NCBI RefSeq assembly: GCF_016793705.1
Contig: NZ_JAEULO010000028.1
Coordinates: forward strand, 1 to 55,784
Reading direction: 5' to 3'
DNA length: 55,784 nucleotides
Origin: Tabrizicola sp.
GTDB taxonomy: Bacteria > Pseudomonadota > Alphaproteobacteria > Rhodobacterales > Rhodobacteraceae
A program made the translations under genes and the position numbers. Positions within the stretch are counted from its first letter, which is position 1. Each line of letters starts with the position of its first letter. Below the pieces are notes generated by a model, which saw nothing but the letters and a program-made list of their open reading frames with translations, was not told where the DNA came from and made no database searches. Positions 1-9,515 of this stretch are shown here, piece after piece.

Positions 1-1
1 G

Positions 2-1504
2 GGCGTGAAGTCCCGGGTCAAGAAGGATCTGGCCCGCGCCGAGAAGGTGCTGGATGACGACCACTATGGCCTCGAGAAGGTCAAGGAGCGGATCATCGAG
101 TTCCTGGCGGTGCAGCAGCGCTCGCAGAAGCGGAAGGGGCCGATCCTGTGCCTCGTCGGGCCTCCGGGTGTCGGCAAGACCTCGCTGGGGCGGTCGGTGG
201 CCAAGGCCACGGGGCGCGAGTTCATCCGCATCAGCCTTGGCGGCGTGCGCGACGAATCCGAGATCCGCGGCCACCGGCGGACCTATATCGGCTCCATGCC
301 CGGCAAGATCATCCAGTCCTTGAAGAAGGCCAAGACCACCAACCCGCTGATCCTGCTGGATGAAATCGACAAGATGGGTCAGGACTTCCGGGGCGACCCG
401 GCCTCGGCCTTGCTTGAGGTGCTGGACCCCGAACAGAACAATACCTTCATCGACCACTACTTGGAGGTCGAATACGACCTGTCGAACGTGATGTTCATCA
501 CCACGGCGAACTCCTACAACATGCCGGGGCCGCTGATGGACCGGATGGAGATCATTCCGCTGGCCGGCTACACCGAGGATGAAAAGCGGGAGATCGCGAA
601 GCAGCACCTCTTGCCGAAGCAGATCGCGGCGAACGGGCTGAAGAAGGGCGAGTTCAGCGTCAGCGACGACGCGCTGAACCATGTCATTCGTTACTATACT
701 CGGGAAGCCGGGGTGCGGAACGTGGAACGCGAGATCGCGAAACTCGCCCGCAAGGCCGTGACCGACATCCTGAAGGGCAAGACGAAGAAGGTGGAGGTCG
801 ACCCGGCGAAGGTCGAGGAATATCTGGGTGTCCAGCGCCACCGCTATGGCCTGGCCGAGAAGGAGGATCAGGTCGGCGTGGTGACGGGCCTCGCCTGGAC
901 CTCTGTGGGCGGCGATCTGCTTCAGATCGAGGCGCTGAAGCTGCCGGGCAAGGGCCGGATGAAGACGACCGGGAAACTGGGCGACGTGATGAAGGAATCC
1001 ATCGACGCGGCGGCCAGCTACGTCCGCTCGGTCAGCCCCCAGATCGGGGTGAAGCCGCCGAAGTTCGACACGATCGACATCCACGTCCACGTTCCGGACG
1101 GGGCGACGCCGAAGGACGGTCCCTCGGCGGGTCTGGCGATGGTGACCTCCATCGTCTCGGTCCTGACCGGGATTCCGGTGCGGAAGGACATCGCGATGAC
1201 GGGCGAGGTTTCCTTGCGCGGCAACGCCATGCCGATCGGCGGGCTGAAGGAGAAACTGCTCGCCGCGCTGCGGGGTGGGATCAAGACCGTCTTCATTCCG
1301 GAGGAGAATGCCAAGGATCTGGCGGAGATTCCGGAGAACGTGAAGACAGGCCTGAAGATCATCCCCGTGAGCCATGTCCGCGAGGTCCTGGCCCAGGCAC
1401 TTGTGCGCCAGCCCGAGCCGGTGGAGTGGGACGAGGCGGCGGAAGAGGCTGCCGCAGCGGCCCGGGCGGCGGCGGCGGTGCAGCCGGTGCAGACCGCGCA
1501 CTGA
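2..1504 (+). CDS. lon: Lon ATP-dependent protease, 3' part (N-terminus outside window)
   Basis: Cytoplasmic AAA+ serine protease that degrades misfolded and short-lived regulatory proteins. The visible part starts in the coiled region just before the ATPase module. Walker [10 protein letters not shown] is encoded near nt 158-184, followed by the Lon-typical [18 protein letters not shown] segment and Walker [10 protein letters not shown]. The C-terminal peptidase domain has the Ser-Lys dyad: Ser in DGPSAG at nt 1124-1126 and Lys in GGLKEK at nt 1253-1255, 43 residues apart as in E. coli Lon. About 500 of the usual ~800 residues are present. The substrate-binding N-domain lies left of the window, so the GTG at nt 5 is not the true start. 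The protein ends in an Ala-rich tail. A strong hairpin terminator follows, so lon is probably the last gene of its transcript. Confidence 0.97.
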   Translation, partial: GVKSRVKKDLARAEKVLDDDHYGLEKVKERIIEFLAVQQRSQKRKGPILCLVGPPGVGKTSLGRSVAKATGREFIRISLGGVRDESEIRGHRRTYIGSMPGKIIQSLKKAKTTNPLILLDEIDKMGQDFRGDPASALLEVLDPEQNNTFIDHYLEVEYDLSNVMFITTANSYNMPGPLMDRMEIIPLAGYTEDEKREIAKQHLLPKQIAANGLKKGEFSVSDDALNHVIRYYTREAGVRNVEREIAKLARKAVTDILKGKTKKVEVDPAKVEEYLGVQRHRYGLAEKEDQVGVVTGLAWTSVGGDLLQIEALKLPGKGRMKTTGKLGDVMKESIDAAASYVRSVSPQIGVKPPKFDTIDIHVHVPDGATPKDGPSAGLAMVTSIVSVLTGIPVRKDIAMTGEVSLRGNAMPIGGLKEKLLAALRGGIKTVFIPEENAKDLAEIPENVKTGLKIIPVSHVREVLAQALVRQPEPVEWDEAAEEAAAAARAAAAVQPVQTAH

Positions 1505-1520
1505 TCGCTCGACGAGATGG

Positions 1521-1549
1521 AAAAGGCGCGCCTTTCGGGCGCGCCTTTT
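1521..1549 (+). terminator. Rho-independent-type terminator after lon
   Basis: A perfect 12-bp inverted repeat (AAAAGGCGCGCC at 1521-1532 and GGCGCGCCTTTT at 1538-1549) with a 5-nt loop begins 17 bp after the lon stop. The 3' arm supplies a T4 run. It separates lon from the HU-like gene. Confidence 0.85.
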
Positions 1550-1634
1550 CGCATTCGGGGCGGGGGAATCGGCTGGCCCTGGGACCGAACCCACTCTATC
1601 GTCCGCCGCCGACAGCGTTTGAAGGACAGGCAGG

Positions 1635-2027
1635 ATGGCCCGCACCCCCAAGGACAAGACCGACACGAAACCCGCCAAGGCGGCGAGGCCCGCAAAGGCA
1701 AGGTCCGCCGCCGAAACGACCGCCAAGCCCGCACTGACGGTGGTCGAAACCGCACCCGAGGCCAGTGGCGGCACGATGAAGCTGAAGGACCTGATCGAGG
1801 CGGTGGCCAGCGCGACCGGCGGCCGGAAGCCGGAGGTGAAGGCGGCGGTCGAGGCTACGCTCGCCGCCTTGGGCGAGGCGCTGGCCAGCGGCAAGGCGCT
1901 GGCGGTGCCACCTCTGGGCAAGCTGCGGGTGGTCAAGACCAAGGGTCCGGCGCTGACCCTGAAGCTGCGCCGCGCCGAGGCGAAGCCTGCGGGATTGGCC
2001 CTTGCGGACAGCGAAGAGGATAGCTAA
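1635..2027 (+). CDS. HU family DNA-binding protein with basic N-terminal tail and shortened arm
   Basis: Nucleoid-associated protein homologue, 130 aa. Residues 1-47 form an Ala/Lys/Pro-rich tail that resembles histone H1-like tails. The HU-like core runs from about residue 48 (MKLKDLIEAVASATG), with the two N-terminal helices of the dimer body. In the place of the usual GFGTF turn there is PPLGKL, and the following segment is short. The long beta-arm with the RNPxTG DNA-intercalating motif is absent and the chain ends in an acidic SEEDS tail. The start is the ATG at 1635. The gene is followed after 13 bp by a tRNA-Val gene. DNA bending by the usual arm mechanism is therefore unlikely; binding may rely on the tail (inference). 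Confidence 0.85.
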   Translation: MARTPKDKTDTKPAKAARPAKARSAAETTAKPALTVVETAPEASGGTMKLKDLIEAVASATGGRKPEVKAAVEATLAALGEALASGKALAVPPLGKLRVVKTKGPALTLKLRRAEAKPAGLALADSEEDS

Positions 2028-2040
2028 AAGCCGCGGCATC

Positions 2041-2115
2041 GGGCGATTAGCTCAGCGGTAGAGCGCTTCGTTCACATCGAAGATGTCAGCGGTTCAAATC
2101 CGTTATCGCCCACCA
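2041..2115 (+). tRNA. tRNA-Val (anticodon CAC)
   Basis: Complete cloverleaf. Acceptor arms GGGCGAT and ATCGCCC pair perfectly, the discriminator A and CCA are encoded at 2112-2115, the D-arm is TAGCTCAGCGGTAGAGC, and the T-loop is GTTCAAATC. The anticodon stem CTTCG/CGAAG closes loop TTCACAT, giving anticodon CAC (Val, GTG codons). Confidence 0.97.
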
Positions 2116-2122
2116 TCCTAGC

Positions 2123-2151
2123 GAAAGCGCGCCCCGCCCGGGCGCGCTTTC
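2123..2151 (+). terminator. Terminator after tRNA-Val(CAC)
   Basis: Perfect 11-bp arms GAAAGCGCGCC (2123-2133) and GGCGCGCTTTC (2141-2151) with a 7-nt loop, 7 bp after the tRNA CCA end. It probably ends the HU-tRNA transcript. Confidence 0.75.
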
Positions 2152-2209
2152 TGCATTCCGGCGGGGATGCTTGCAGGCTATGCTCGCGGTCCGACGATCG
2201 GAAGGGCCC

Positions 2210-2896
2210 ATGCGTTCGTTCGACTTTTCCAGCTGGCAATCCGTGCTGACGACGCTGATCGGCATCGCGCTTTTCGCGCTGGTGGGGATCGGCATCCGCA
2301 TCCTGTTCATGGTCACGCTGCAACAGCGGCGGGAACGGATGAACCGGCAGATCAACGAGCGGCTGAAGGTGCTGATCGCCGCCTACAAGGTCTTGGGCGG
2401 GTCATTCACCGGGAACCTTGCCGTCGATCCGCGCCATCTGCGGGACCTGGCGCCGGACGCGGAAAGTCCGGGGTCGGACCGTTCGCGCCGCATCCGCGAT
2501 GCGGTGGAGGGTGCCTTGTCCGACATCCTGCTTCTGGGCACCGAGGAGCAGGTGGAACTGGCCGCCGCCGCCGCACGCGACCTGGCGGCGGGGCGTCCGG
2601 TTCCGACGCAACCCTTGGTCGCCTCACTGCGTGCCTTCATCCGCAGCGCGCTGGATCTGACGCCGATCCCCGCAGGGGTCGCGATTCCCGCGCAGGGGCC
2701 GACCCGTCCCGGCGGGGGCAGCGGCGGCAAGGGCGGGGGTGGACGCGAGGGCGGGGGCCGGGGTGGCGGTGGCGGGCAAGGGGGCGCAGGGGGTGGCGGC
2801 ATGGCTATGGGCATGGGCCTCGGAGCCGGGGCCGGAGCCGGGCTTGGCGCCGCTGCGGACCCCTCCGACGACCCGCCTGCGACCGGCGCAGGCTGA
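2210..2896 (+). CDS. Hypothetical single-pass membrane protein with glycine-rich C-terminus
   Basis: Function unknown; 228 aa. One hydrophobic helix (about residues 11-36, LTTLIGIALFALVGIGIRIL) is followed by a basic stretch (QQRRERMNRQINERLK), which suggests an N-out, C-in or short-anchor topology. Then comes a mixed helical region, and residues about 168-217 are almost only Gly with Arg, Lys, Met and Ala. The ATG at 2210 is preferred to in-frame starts at 2171 (TTG) and 2180 because GGAAGG lies 4 bp upstream of it. The gene sits between two valine tRNAs. The glycine tract may be unstructured; I cannot assign a role. Confidence 0.75.
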   Translation: MRSFDFSSWQSVLTTLIGIALFALVGIGIRILFMVTLQQRRERMNRQINERLKVLIAAYKVLGGSFTGNLAVDPRHLRDLAPDAESPGSDRSRRIRDAVEGALSDILLLGTEEQVELAAAAARDLAAGRPVPTQPLVASLRAFIRSALDLTPIPAGVAIPAQGPTRPGGGSGGKGGGGREGGGRGGGGGQGGAGGGGMAMGMGLGAGAGAGLGAAADPSDDPPATGAG

Positions 2897-2942
2897 ACCG
2901 GCTTGCATCATGCCCGCCGCTTCGCTACTTCGACGAAGGTCG

Positions 2943-3018
2943 GGGCGGTTAGCTCAGTTGGTAGAGCGTCTCGTTTACACCGAGAATGTCGGGGGTTCGA
3001 GTCCCTCACCGCCCACCA
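2943..3018 (+). tRNA. tRNA-Val (anticodon TAC)
   Basis: Complete cloverleaf with acceptor GGGCGGT/ACCGCCC, encoded CCA at 3016-3018, D-arm TAGCTCAGTTGGTAGAGC and T-loop GTTCGAGTC. The anticodon stem TCTCG/CGAGA closes loop TTTACAC, giving TAC (Val, GTA and wobble codons). It is a second, different valine isoacceptor within 1 kb of the first. Confidence 0.97.
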
Positions 3019-3041
3019 TCCATCCTGCGACCGGCGACGGA

Positions 3042-3060
3042 AACGCCATTCTGCGGCGTT
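3042..3060 (+). terminator. Possible weak terminator after tRNA-Val(TAC)
   Basis: Short hairpin AACGCC (3042-3047) / GGCGTT (3055-3060) with a 7-nt loop, 23 bp after the tRNA. There is no T-tract, so this is tentative. Confidence 0.3.
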
Positions 3061-3133
3061 GAAACAGTGGCACAGCGGTCCGGTCACCGGAAGCGCACTG
3101 CCGACGATGTGACTGCAACAAGGAAAATGCGCG

Positions 3134-4390
3134 ATGGCGAAGTCGGCGGATGACATGGCCCGCATCCTGGGACAGGGCAGGCATCCACGCCGCCGTTGGT
3201 TTTGGCTGCTGCTGGCGGCGCTGGCCCTGTCCGGCGGAGGCGCCTGGCTCTGGCTCGGGCTGCGGCAGGAGGCTGGCGTGGTCCGCTATGAGACCGAGGC
3301 GGTCAGCCGGGGTCAGCTGGTCGTGACGGTGACGGCGACGGGATCGGTCCAGCCGACGACGCAGGTCGACGTGTCGTCGGAACTGTCCGGGGCGCTGGCC
3401 GAGGTCGCGGTGGATTTCAACGACCGGGTCCAGGTGGGGCAGGTGCTGGCCCGGCTGGACGACACCAAGCTCAACGACCAGATCCTGACCGCCGAGGCGC
3501 AGTTGCAGGCCGCCGAGGCAAGCCTGGAACAGGCCGAAGCCGCAGTGCGCGAGGCCCAAGTCACCTATGAGTCGCAAGCCGAACTGGACAAGCGCGGTCA
3601 GAGCACGCGGCTGAAGATGATCGCTGTCGAGGTGGCACGCGACCGGGCGCTGGCGGTTGTCGATGGTGCGAAGGCCGAGGTGGCGCTGGCCCGGGCGCGG
3701 CTTTCGGAAGCGAAGACGGAACTGGGCAAGGCCACGATCCGCTCGCCGATTTCCGGGGTGGTGCTGAACCGGGCCGCCGAGCCGGGGCAGATCGTCGCCG
3801 CCTCGCTGAACGCGCCGGTGCTGTTCACCCTGGCCGAGGACCTTGCGCGGATGGAACTGCGGGTGGATGTGGACGAGGCAGACATCGGCCGGGTGGCGGT
3901 GGGCAACGAAGCGCGCTTTACCGTCGATGCCTTCCCGGGCCGGAGCTTTCCGGCGGTGATCACCACGGTGCGCTACGCCCCCGAGACGACGGATGGCGTA
4001 GTCACCTACAAGGCGATCCTCTCGGTCGACAATGGTGAGGGCTTGCTCCGTCCGGGCATGACCGCGACGGCGACCATTGCCGTCACCGTGGTCGAGGATA
4101 CCCTGCGGGTGCCGGGCGCCGCTCTTCGCTACGAGCCGCCACAGGTGGCGCAGACCGGCAGCGGCCGGGGTGGCAACGGGCTGATCGGCATGATCATGCC
4201 ACGCCGGCCGGACGCGGCGCCGAAGGAGACCGGCGGGTCCGACACACCGACCGTCTGGGTCCTGCGCGATGGCATCGCCACCGAGGTCGAGGTCCAACCG
4301 GGTGAAAGCGACGGCAAGCTTACGGCGGTGGCCTCTGAGAACCTGTCGGAGGGCGATCTAGTGATCCTCGACCAGAGCACGGGGAGCTGA
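3134..4390 (+). CDS. MacA-like periplasmic adaptor (membrane fusion protein)
   Basis: Links an inner-membrane ABC exporter to an outer-membrane channel. 418 aa, the usual length for MacA/HlyD adaptors. A basic cytoplasmic start (RRR at 19-21) precedes one TM helix at about 22-43. The two lipoyl halves lie at about 74-110 (ending VGQVLARLDD) and 198-235 (TIRSPISGVVLNR...GQIV). Between them, residues 112-198 form the Ala/Glu-rich coiled-coil hairpin. The beta-barrel and membrane-proximal domain follow. The ATG at 3134 is preceded by AAGGAAAA. The ATPase gene begins 1 bp after the stop, so the three genes to 6310 form one operon. The substrate is unknown; macrolides, peptides or lipids are possible from family knowledge. 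Confidence 0.9.
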   Translation: MAKSADDMARILGQGRHPRRRWFWLLLAALALSGGGAWLWLGLRQEAGVVRYETEAVSRGQLVVTVTATGSVQPTTQVDVSSELSGALAEVAVDFNDRVQVGQVLARLDDTKLNDQILTAEAQLQAAEASLEQAEAAVREAQVTYESQAELDKRGQSTRLKMIAVEVARDRALAVVDGAKAEVALARARLSEAKTELGKATIRSPISGVVLNRAAEPGQIVAASLNAPVLFTLAEDLARMELRVDVDEADIGRVAVGNEARFTVDAFPGRSFPAVITTVRYAPETTDGVVTYKAILSVDNGEGLLRPGMTATATIAVTVVEDTLRVPGAALRYEPPQVAQTGSGRGGNGLIGMIMPRRPDAAPKETGGSDTPTVWVLRDGIATEVEVQPGESDGKLTAVASENLSEGDLVILDQSTGS

Positions 4391-4391
4391 G

Positions 4392-5111
4392 ATGTCCGAA
4401 GCCGTCGACCCGCCGCTCATCGAGCTGTCCGATGTCTCGCGTGTCTATGGCAGCGGAGAGACCGAAGTGCGCGCGCTGGACCATGTCGACCTGGTGATCG
4501 GCCAGGGCGAGTTCGTCGCGATCATGGGGCCGTCGGGATCGGGGAAATCCACCGCGATGAACACGATCGGGCTGCTTGACCGGCCGACCTCGGGGCGCTT
4601 CCTGTTCAACGGGGTCGAGGTCCAGGGATTGGACCGCGACCGCCGGGCGCTGCTTCGGCGGCATTTCCTGGGCTTCGTCTTCCAGGGCTTCAACCTCTTG
4701 CCGCGCACCTCGGCGCTGGAGAACGTGGAACTGCCGCTGATCTACAAGGGCATGCCGCGCGCCGAGCGGATCGAGCGCGCCCGTGCCGCGCTGCACAAGG
4801 TCGGGCTGGAGGGGCGCGAGGACCACGATGCCTCGCAACTGTCCGGCGGCCAGCAGCAGCGCGTCGCCATCGCCCGGGCGCTGGTCGGCGACCCGAAGGT
4901 GATCCTGGCGGACGAGCCTACCGGCAATCTCGACAGTCACCGCAGCCACGAGATCATGCGGCTTCTCCAGTCCCTGAACCGCGAGGACGGCATCACCATC
5001 GTCATGGTCACGCATGAAGAGGATATCGCGGCCTATGCCGGCAGGCTGATCGTCTTTGCCGATGGCAAGGTGCGCAGTGACGGGCCGGTGCCGGAAAGGG
5101 CGGGCGCATGA
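4392..5111 (+). CDS. ABC transporter ATP-binding protein (MacB/LolD-type)
   Basis: Nucleotide-binding subunit that powers the permease encoded next. 239 aa. Walker [10 protein letters not shown] (46-54), signature LSGGQQQR (150-157), Walker B VILADEP (170-176) and the D-loop SH region are intact. The Q-loop context [22 protein letters not shown] is typical of the MacB/LolD/FtsE branch. In MacB of E. coli the ATPase and permease are fused; here they are separate genes. The stop codon overlaps the permease start (ATGA, 5108-5111), which indicates translational coupling. Confidence 0.93.
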   Translation: MSEAVDPPLIELSDVSRVYGSGETEVRALDHVDLVIGQGEFVAIMGPSGSGKSTAMNTIGLLDRPTSGRFLFNGVEVQGLDRDRRALLRRHFLGFVFQGFNLLPRTSALENVELPLIYKGMPRAERIERARAALHKVGLEGREDHDASQLSGGQQQRVAIARALVGDPKVILADEPTGNLDSHRSHEIMRLLQSLNREDGITIVMVTHEEDIAAYAGRLIVFADGKVRSDGPVPERAGA

Positions 5112-6310
5112 TCTGGGAAACTCTGCGCCTGGCGCTTCTGGCCCTGCGGCGCAACAAGCTGCGCTCGGGGTTGACCATGCTGGGCATCGTCATCGGGGTA
5201 GCGGCAGTCATCGCGATGGTGACGGTGGGGCAGGGGTCGTCGCGGTCGGTCACGGCCAGCGTGGCGAGCCTGGGGACCAACGTGCTGTCGATCCGCCCCG
5301 ACCGCGGGCCCGGTCCCGGCGGTACAAGCGTGACGCGCCCCTTCACCCTGCGCGACGCCGATGCCCTGGAAGAGCTGTCGGTGATTGCCACCCTTTCGCC
5401 CACGGTGAACAGCACGCAGACCGTGGTCGCGGGCGGGCAGAACCTGTCCACGACGATCACCGGCGCGACCTCGGGCTATCTGGTCACCGGCAACTGGACG
5501 CTGTTGCGCGGGCGAAGCTTCAGCCCGTCGGAGGACCGCTCGGGCACCGCCGTTTGCATCATCGGCGAGACGGTGCGCCGCGCGCTCTTCGGCAATTCCG
5601 ACCCGACCGGCCAGCAGATGCGGGCGGGCAATGTCTCGTGCGAGGTGATCGGGCTCCTGCAAGCGAAAGGCGCCGGGACCTTCGGGCAGGACCAGGACGA
5701 CATCGTGCTGATGCCGATCCGTACGGTGCAGCGCCGCCTGCTGGGCAGCGACAACGTCAGCTCGATCTCGGTGGAGCTTGCTTCCGGCGTCTCCAGCGCG
5801 CGCGGTATCCGCGAGATCCAGACGCTGATGCGCGAACGGCGGCGGATCGCGGTGGACGAGGAGGATGATTTCAGCGTCATGGACATGGCGCAGCTGGCCT
5901 CGATCCTGACCGGGATCAACGCGGTCCTGACCGGGATGCTGTCCTCGGTCGCCGCCGTCAGCCTGCTGGTCGGCGGGATCGGGATCATGAACATCATGCT
6001 GGTCTCGGTCACCGAACGCACGCGCGAGATCGGCATCCGGCTGGCTGTCGGGGCCGAGGGGCGGCAGGTGCAGATGCAGTTCCTGGTCGAGGCGGTGGTG
6101 CTGTCTCTGGTCGGCGGCATCATCGGCGTCGCGGTGGGGCTGGCGCTGGCCTTCGTCGCCTCGCTTTACATGGCGATCCCCTTCGCGCCGCAGCTTTACG
6201 TCGTGGTGCTCGCCTTCGGCTTCTCGGCGCTGATCGGGGTGATCTTCGGCTACTTCCCGGCGCGCAAGGCCGCCGCGCTTGACCCGATCGTCGCCCTTCG
6301 GCACGAATGA
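5108..6310 (+). CDS. MacB-like ABC transporter permease (FtsX family)
   Basis: Inner-membrane subunit of a type VII (mechanotransmission) ABC transporter; works with the adaptor and ATPase upstream. 400 aa. TM1 is near residues 20-41 (GLTMLGIVIGVAAVIAMVTV), followed by a MacB-type periplasmic domain (about 45-270) and three C-terminal TM helices. The coupling region GIMNIMLVSVTERTREIGIR and the C-terminal PARKAAALDPIVALR signature are characteristic of MacB. Four TMs in all, as expected. Confidence 0.92.
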   Translation: MIWETLRLALLALRRNKLRSGLTMLGIVIGVAAVIAMVTVGQGSSRSVTASVASLGTNVLSIRPDRGPGPGGTSVTRPFTLRDADALEELSVIATLSPTVNSTQTVVAGGQNLSTTITGATSGYLVTGNWTLLRGRSFSPSEDRSGTAVCIIGETVRRALFGNSDPTGQQMRAGNVSCEVIGLLQAKGAGTFGQDQDDIVLMPIRTVQRRLLGSDNVSSISVELASGVSSARGIREIQTLMRERRRIAVDEEDDFSVMDMAQLASILTGINAVLTGMLSSVAAVSLLVGGIGIMNIMLVSVTERTREIGIRLAVGAEGRQVQMQFLVEAVVLSLVGGIIGVAVGLALAFVASLYMAIPFAPQLYVVVLAFGFSALIGVIFGYFPARKAAALDPIVALRHE

Positions 6311-6346
6311 TCCAGGCGTCGTCGCGTGCGGGGCCGCAGCGGTATG

Positions 6347-6363
6347 CGCGCAAGCTTTGCGCG
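6347..6363 (+). terminator. Hairpin between the two ABC export operons
   Basis: Perfect inverted repeat CGCGCAA (6347-6353) / TTGCGCG (6357-6363) with a 3-nt loop, in the 128-bp gap between the two transporter operons. There is no T-tract. It could be a terminator or an mRNA-stabilising stem. Nothing else is seen in this gap. Confidence 0.35.
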
Positions 6364-6438
6364 TGGCGGCCGCGCTTGATGCGGATCAACGCGCCCCGCG
6401 TCTCGGGCGAATAGGTTGCGGGCCGAAGGAGGCCCCCG

Positions 6439-7155
6439 ATGCTCCAGCCGAGCGAAACAGTCTTCCGGGCGGAAGGCCTGACCAAGGTCTACCGCAACGG
6501 CGCGCTCGAGGTGCAGGCGCTGCGCGGCATCGACTTCAAGGCGCGGCGGGGCGAGTTCATCGTCATCCTCGGCCCCTCCGGCTCGGGGAAATCCACCTTC
6601 CTCAACATCGTCGGCGGGCTGGACCGGGCCACGGGCGGCGAGGCCTGGTTCGGGGACCAGCAGCTCACCCGCCTGAGCGAGGCGCAGCTGACCCGCTACC
6701 GGCGCGATCATGTGGGTTTCGTCTTCCAGTTCTACAACCTCGTCCCCAGCCTCACTGCGCGCGAGAATGTCGAGCTGGTGACCGAGATCGCCCGCCAGCC
6801 GATGCCCGCCGACCGGGCGCTGGCGCTGGTGGGGTTGTCGGACCGGGCCGACCATTTCCCGGCGCAGCTGTCGGGCGGCGAACAGCAGCGCGTCGCCATC
6901 GCCCGCGCCATCGCGAAGAATCCCGAGGTGCTGCTCTGCGACGAACCCACCGGGGCGCTGGACAGCACAACCGGCATCAAGGTGCTGGAGGCGCTCACCC
7001 TGGTGAACCGCGCCGTGGGGGCGACGACGCTGGTCATCACCCACAACGCCGCGATCCGCGAGATCGCCGACCGCGTCATCCGCTTTGCCGATGGCCGGAT
7101 CGTCGAGGAGACCGTCAACGAGGTGAAGAAGTCACCCGCGGAGGTCGCATGGTGA
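6439..7155 (+). CDS. ABC transporter ATP-binding protein (LolD-type) of second export system
   Basis: Energises the large permease encoded next. 238 aa. Walker [10 protein letters not shown] (45-53), Q-loop [20 protein letters not shown], signature LSGGEQQR (144-151) and Walker B VLLCDEP (164-170) are intact. GAAGGAGG lies just upstream of the ATG at 6439. The 3' end overlaps the permease start by 7 bp (7149-7155). It is similar in kind to the ATPase at 4392 but belongs to a separate operon with reversed gene order. Confidence 0.92.
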   Translation: MLQPSETVFRAEGLTKVYRNGALEVQALRGIDFKARRGEFIVILGPSGSGKSTFLNIVGGLDRATGGEAWFGDQQLTRLSEAQLTRYRRDHVGFVFQFYNLVPSLTARENVELVTEIARQPMPADRALALVGLSDRADHFPAQLSGGEQQRVAIARAIAKNPEVLLCDEPTGALDSTTGIKVLEALTLVNRAVGATTLVITHNAAIREIADRVIRFADGRIVEETVNEVKKSPAEVAW

Positions 7156-9512
7156 TCAGCCCGCTGCGCCGCAAGGTCCTGCGCGACCTGCGAAGGCTCT
7201 GGGCGCAGGTGCTGGCCATCGCGCTGGTGCTGGCGGCAGGGGTGGCGACGCTGATCCTGGGCAACGGGGCCTATGCCTCGCTGCACGAGACGCGGGCGCG
7301 CTATTATGAGGACTACCGCTTCGCCGATGTCTTCGCCACTGTGACCCGCGCCCCGCGCGCGCTTCTGGCCGAGATCGAAGAGATCGGCGGCGTGCTCGAT
7401 GCCGAGGCGCGGATCGTCAAGCTGGGCAGCCCCGATCTGCCGGGCATGTCCGGCCCGGCCTCGGTCCAGCTGGTCTCCTTGCCCGAGGGCGCGGCGGGAT
7501 TGAACCGGCTCTACCTGCGGCAGGGGCGGCTGCCGGATCCGCAATCGCTGCGCGAGGCGGCGGTGTCCGAGGGCTTTGCCCGGGCCCACGGGCTTGGTCC
7601 CGGCGATGTGCTGCCGGTGGTGATGAACGGCCAGCGGCGCGAGCTTCTGGTCACCGGGCTGGCGCTGTCGCCCGAGTTCATCTACGCGCTCGGTCCCGGT
7701 CAGATGATGCCCGACCCGGATCGCTTCGGCGTGGTCTGGCTGCCGCGCGCAAGCCTTGAAGCCGCCTACGATCTGGAAGGCGCCTTCTCTAGCCTGGTGC
7801 TGAAGCTTGCCCCCGGCGCCAGCCCCGAACGGGTGATCGAAAGCCTGGACCGGCTGATCGCGCGCTATGGCGGGGCGGGGGCCACGGCGCGCAAGGACCA
7901 GATCTCGCATGCTTTCCTTGATGCCGAGTTGCAGCAGCTTTCGGCGATGGTGAAGGTCCTGCCGCCGATCTTCCTTCTGGTCGCGGCCATGCTGGTCAAC
8001 ATGACGCTGTCGCGGCTGATCACCCTGGAACGCGAGCAGATCGGCCTTCTGAAGGCGATCGGCTATTCCTCGCGCGCGGTGGCGCAGCATTATGTGGAAT
8101 TCGTCCTGCTCATCGCCGTCGCGGGCATCCTGATCGGGTTTGCCGCCGGGGCCTGGCTGGGGGTGGGACTGGCGGGGATGTATGCCCGGTTCTTTGCATT
8201 TCCCTATCTCGTCTTCACCCGCGATCCGCAGCTTTACGGGCTGGCGGCGCTGATCACCCTCGCCGCGGCCGTGGGCGGCGCCCTTTACGCAGTGCGCTCC
8301 GTGGTACGGCTGCCGCCCGCCGTGGCCATGTCGCCGCCCGCGCCCGCAGCCTACCGCGCGCGGCTGGGCGGGCTGCGCCGTCTGTTTCACCTGCGCCAGA
8401 CCGGGGTGATGGTCGCCCGCCACCTGATGCGCCGACCGTTCCGGACGGCCAGTTCGACCCTCGGCGTTGCCATGGCCGGCGCGATCCTGGTGGCCTCGCT
8501 TTGGTCCTTCGGGTCGATCGAGCGGATGATCGAGATCACCTTCTTCCGGTCCGAACCCCATGATGCGCAGATATTCTTTGCCGCGCCCGAGCCTCTGCGC
8601 GCGGTATATGCCGTGCGCGGCCTGCCGGGGGTGATCTCGGCCGAGCCGTTCCGCCAGGTTGCCACCCGGATCAGCCATCGCGGCTGGTCGAAGACGCTGG
8701 CGATCATCGGCCGCCCGGTCGAGCCACGGCTGTCGCGTGTGCTCGACCCCGGGCTGCGGCCGATGAAGCTGCCCGAGGCCGGGCTGATCCTGTCCGAGGC
8801 CCTGGCGGATGCCCTGCATGTCCGCCCCGGTGATCTCGTCACCGTCGAAGTCCAGGAGGGCCGGCGCCCGACAGTGACCCTGCCGGTCAGCGGCCTCTCG
8901 GTCGGCTATGTCGGCCTTGGCGCGGCGATCGAGATCGGAGCGCTGAACCGGCTCATGGGCGAGGATGCGATGGTTTCGGGCGTCAACCTGCGCCTCGACC
9001 GCGCCGGGGAGGCCGCCTTCTTCGCCGCCGCGAGGGCCGCGCCGAAGACCGAACTGATCAGCGTGACCCGCCTGATGCTCGACCGCTTCCGCGCCACGCT
9101 GGCCGAGAACATCACCGTGATGATCACGGTCTATACCGGGCTCGCGGGAATCATCGCCATCGGCGTGGTCTACAATTTCTCGCGCATCGCCTTGTCCGAA
9201 CAGGGCCGCGAACTGGCCAGCCTGCGCGTCCTGGGCTTCACCAGCCGCGAGGTGTCGGGCGTCTTGTTCGGCGAAGTGGCGGTGGTGGTGGCGCTGGCGC
9301 AGCCGCTGGGCTGGCTTCTCGGCCATGGCATCGCGCGGGCGATGGTCGCGGCCTTTTCCTCGGACCTTTACCGCGTGCCCTTCGTCATCGGGCGCGAGGT
9401 CTATGCCATCGCCAGCCTTGTCGTCTGCGCCGCTGTGCTGGTTTCTGCCATTGCGATCCGCCGCCGGATCAACACGCTCGACATGATCGAAGTCCTGAAA
9501 ACGCGGGAGTGA
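7149..9512 (+). CDS. Large ABC permease with two FtsX domains
   Basis: Inner-membrane permease, 787 aa. It starts with a basic segment and TM1 ([20 protein letters not shown]), then a periplasmic domain, a three-TM FtsX block in the middle (around [20 protein letters not shown] and [18 protein letters not shown]), a second TM near [17 protein letters not shown], a second periplasmic domain and a final three-TM FtsX block ([20 protein letters not shown]...). This is the duplicated layout of 'predicted ABC export' permeases near 800 aa. The ATG at 7149 is chosen because the frame upstream of it lies inside the ATPase gene. The end is 3 bp before the adaptor gene. The substrate is unknown. Confidence 0.9.
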   Translation: MVISPLRRKVLRDLRRLWAQVLAIALVLAAGVATLILGNGAYASLHETRARYYEDYRFADVFATVTRAPRALLAEIEEIGGVLDAEARIVKLGSPDLPGMSGPASVQLVSLPEGAAGLNRLYLRQGRLPDPQSLREAAVSEGFARAHGLGPGDVLPVVMNGQRRELLVTGLALSPEFIYALGPGQMMPDPDRFGVVWLPRASLEAAYDLEGAFSSLVLKLAPGASPERVIESLDRLIARYGGAGATARKDQISHAFLDAELQQLSAMVKVLPPIFLLVAAMLVNMTLSRLITLEREQIGLLKAIGYSSRAVAQHYVEFVLLIAVAGILIGFAAGAWLGVGLAGMYARFFAFPYLVFTRDPQLYGLAALITLAAAVGGALYAVRSVVRLPPAVAMSPPAPAAYRARLGGLRRLFHLRQTGVMVARHLMRRPFRTASSTLGVAMAGAILVASLWSFGSIERMIEITFFRSEPHDAQIFFAAPEPLRAVYAVRGLPGVISAEPFRQVATRISHRGWSKTLAIIGRPVEPRLSRVLDPGLRPMKLPEAGLILSEALADALHVRPGDLVTVEVQEGRRPTVTLPVSGLSVGYVGLGAAIEIGALNRLMGEDAMVSGVNLRLDRAGEAAFFAAARAAPKTELISVTRLMLDRFRATLAENITVMITVYTGLAGIIAIGVVYNFSRIALSEQGRELASLRVLGFTSREVSGVLFGEVAVVVALAQPLGWLLGHGIARAMVAAFSSDLYRVPFVIGREVYAIASLVVCAAVLVSAIAIRRRINTLDMIEVLKTRE

Positions 9513-9515
9513 CCC

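Noticed and set aside
6279-7148. N-terminal extension of the large permease frame
   Set aside because: This stretch lies within the ATPase gene in another frame; permease homology starts at the ATG at 7149.
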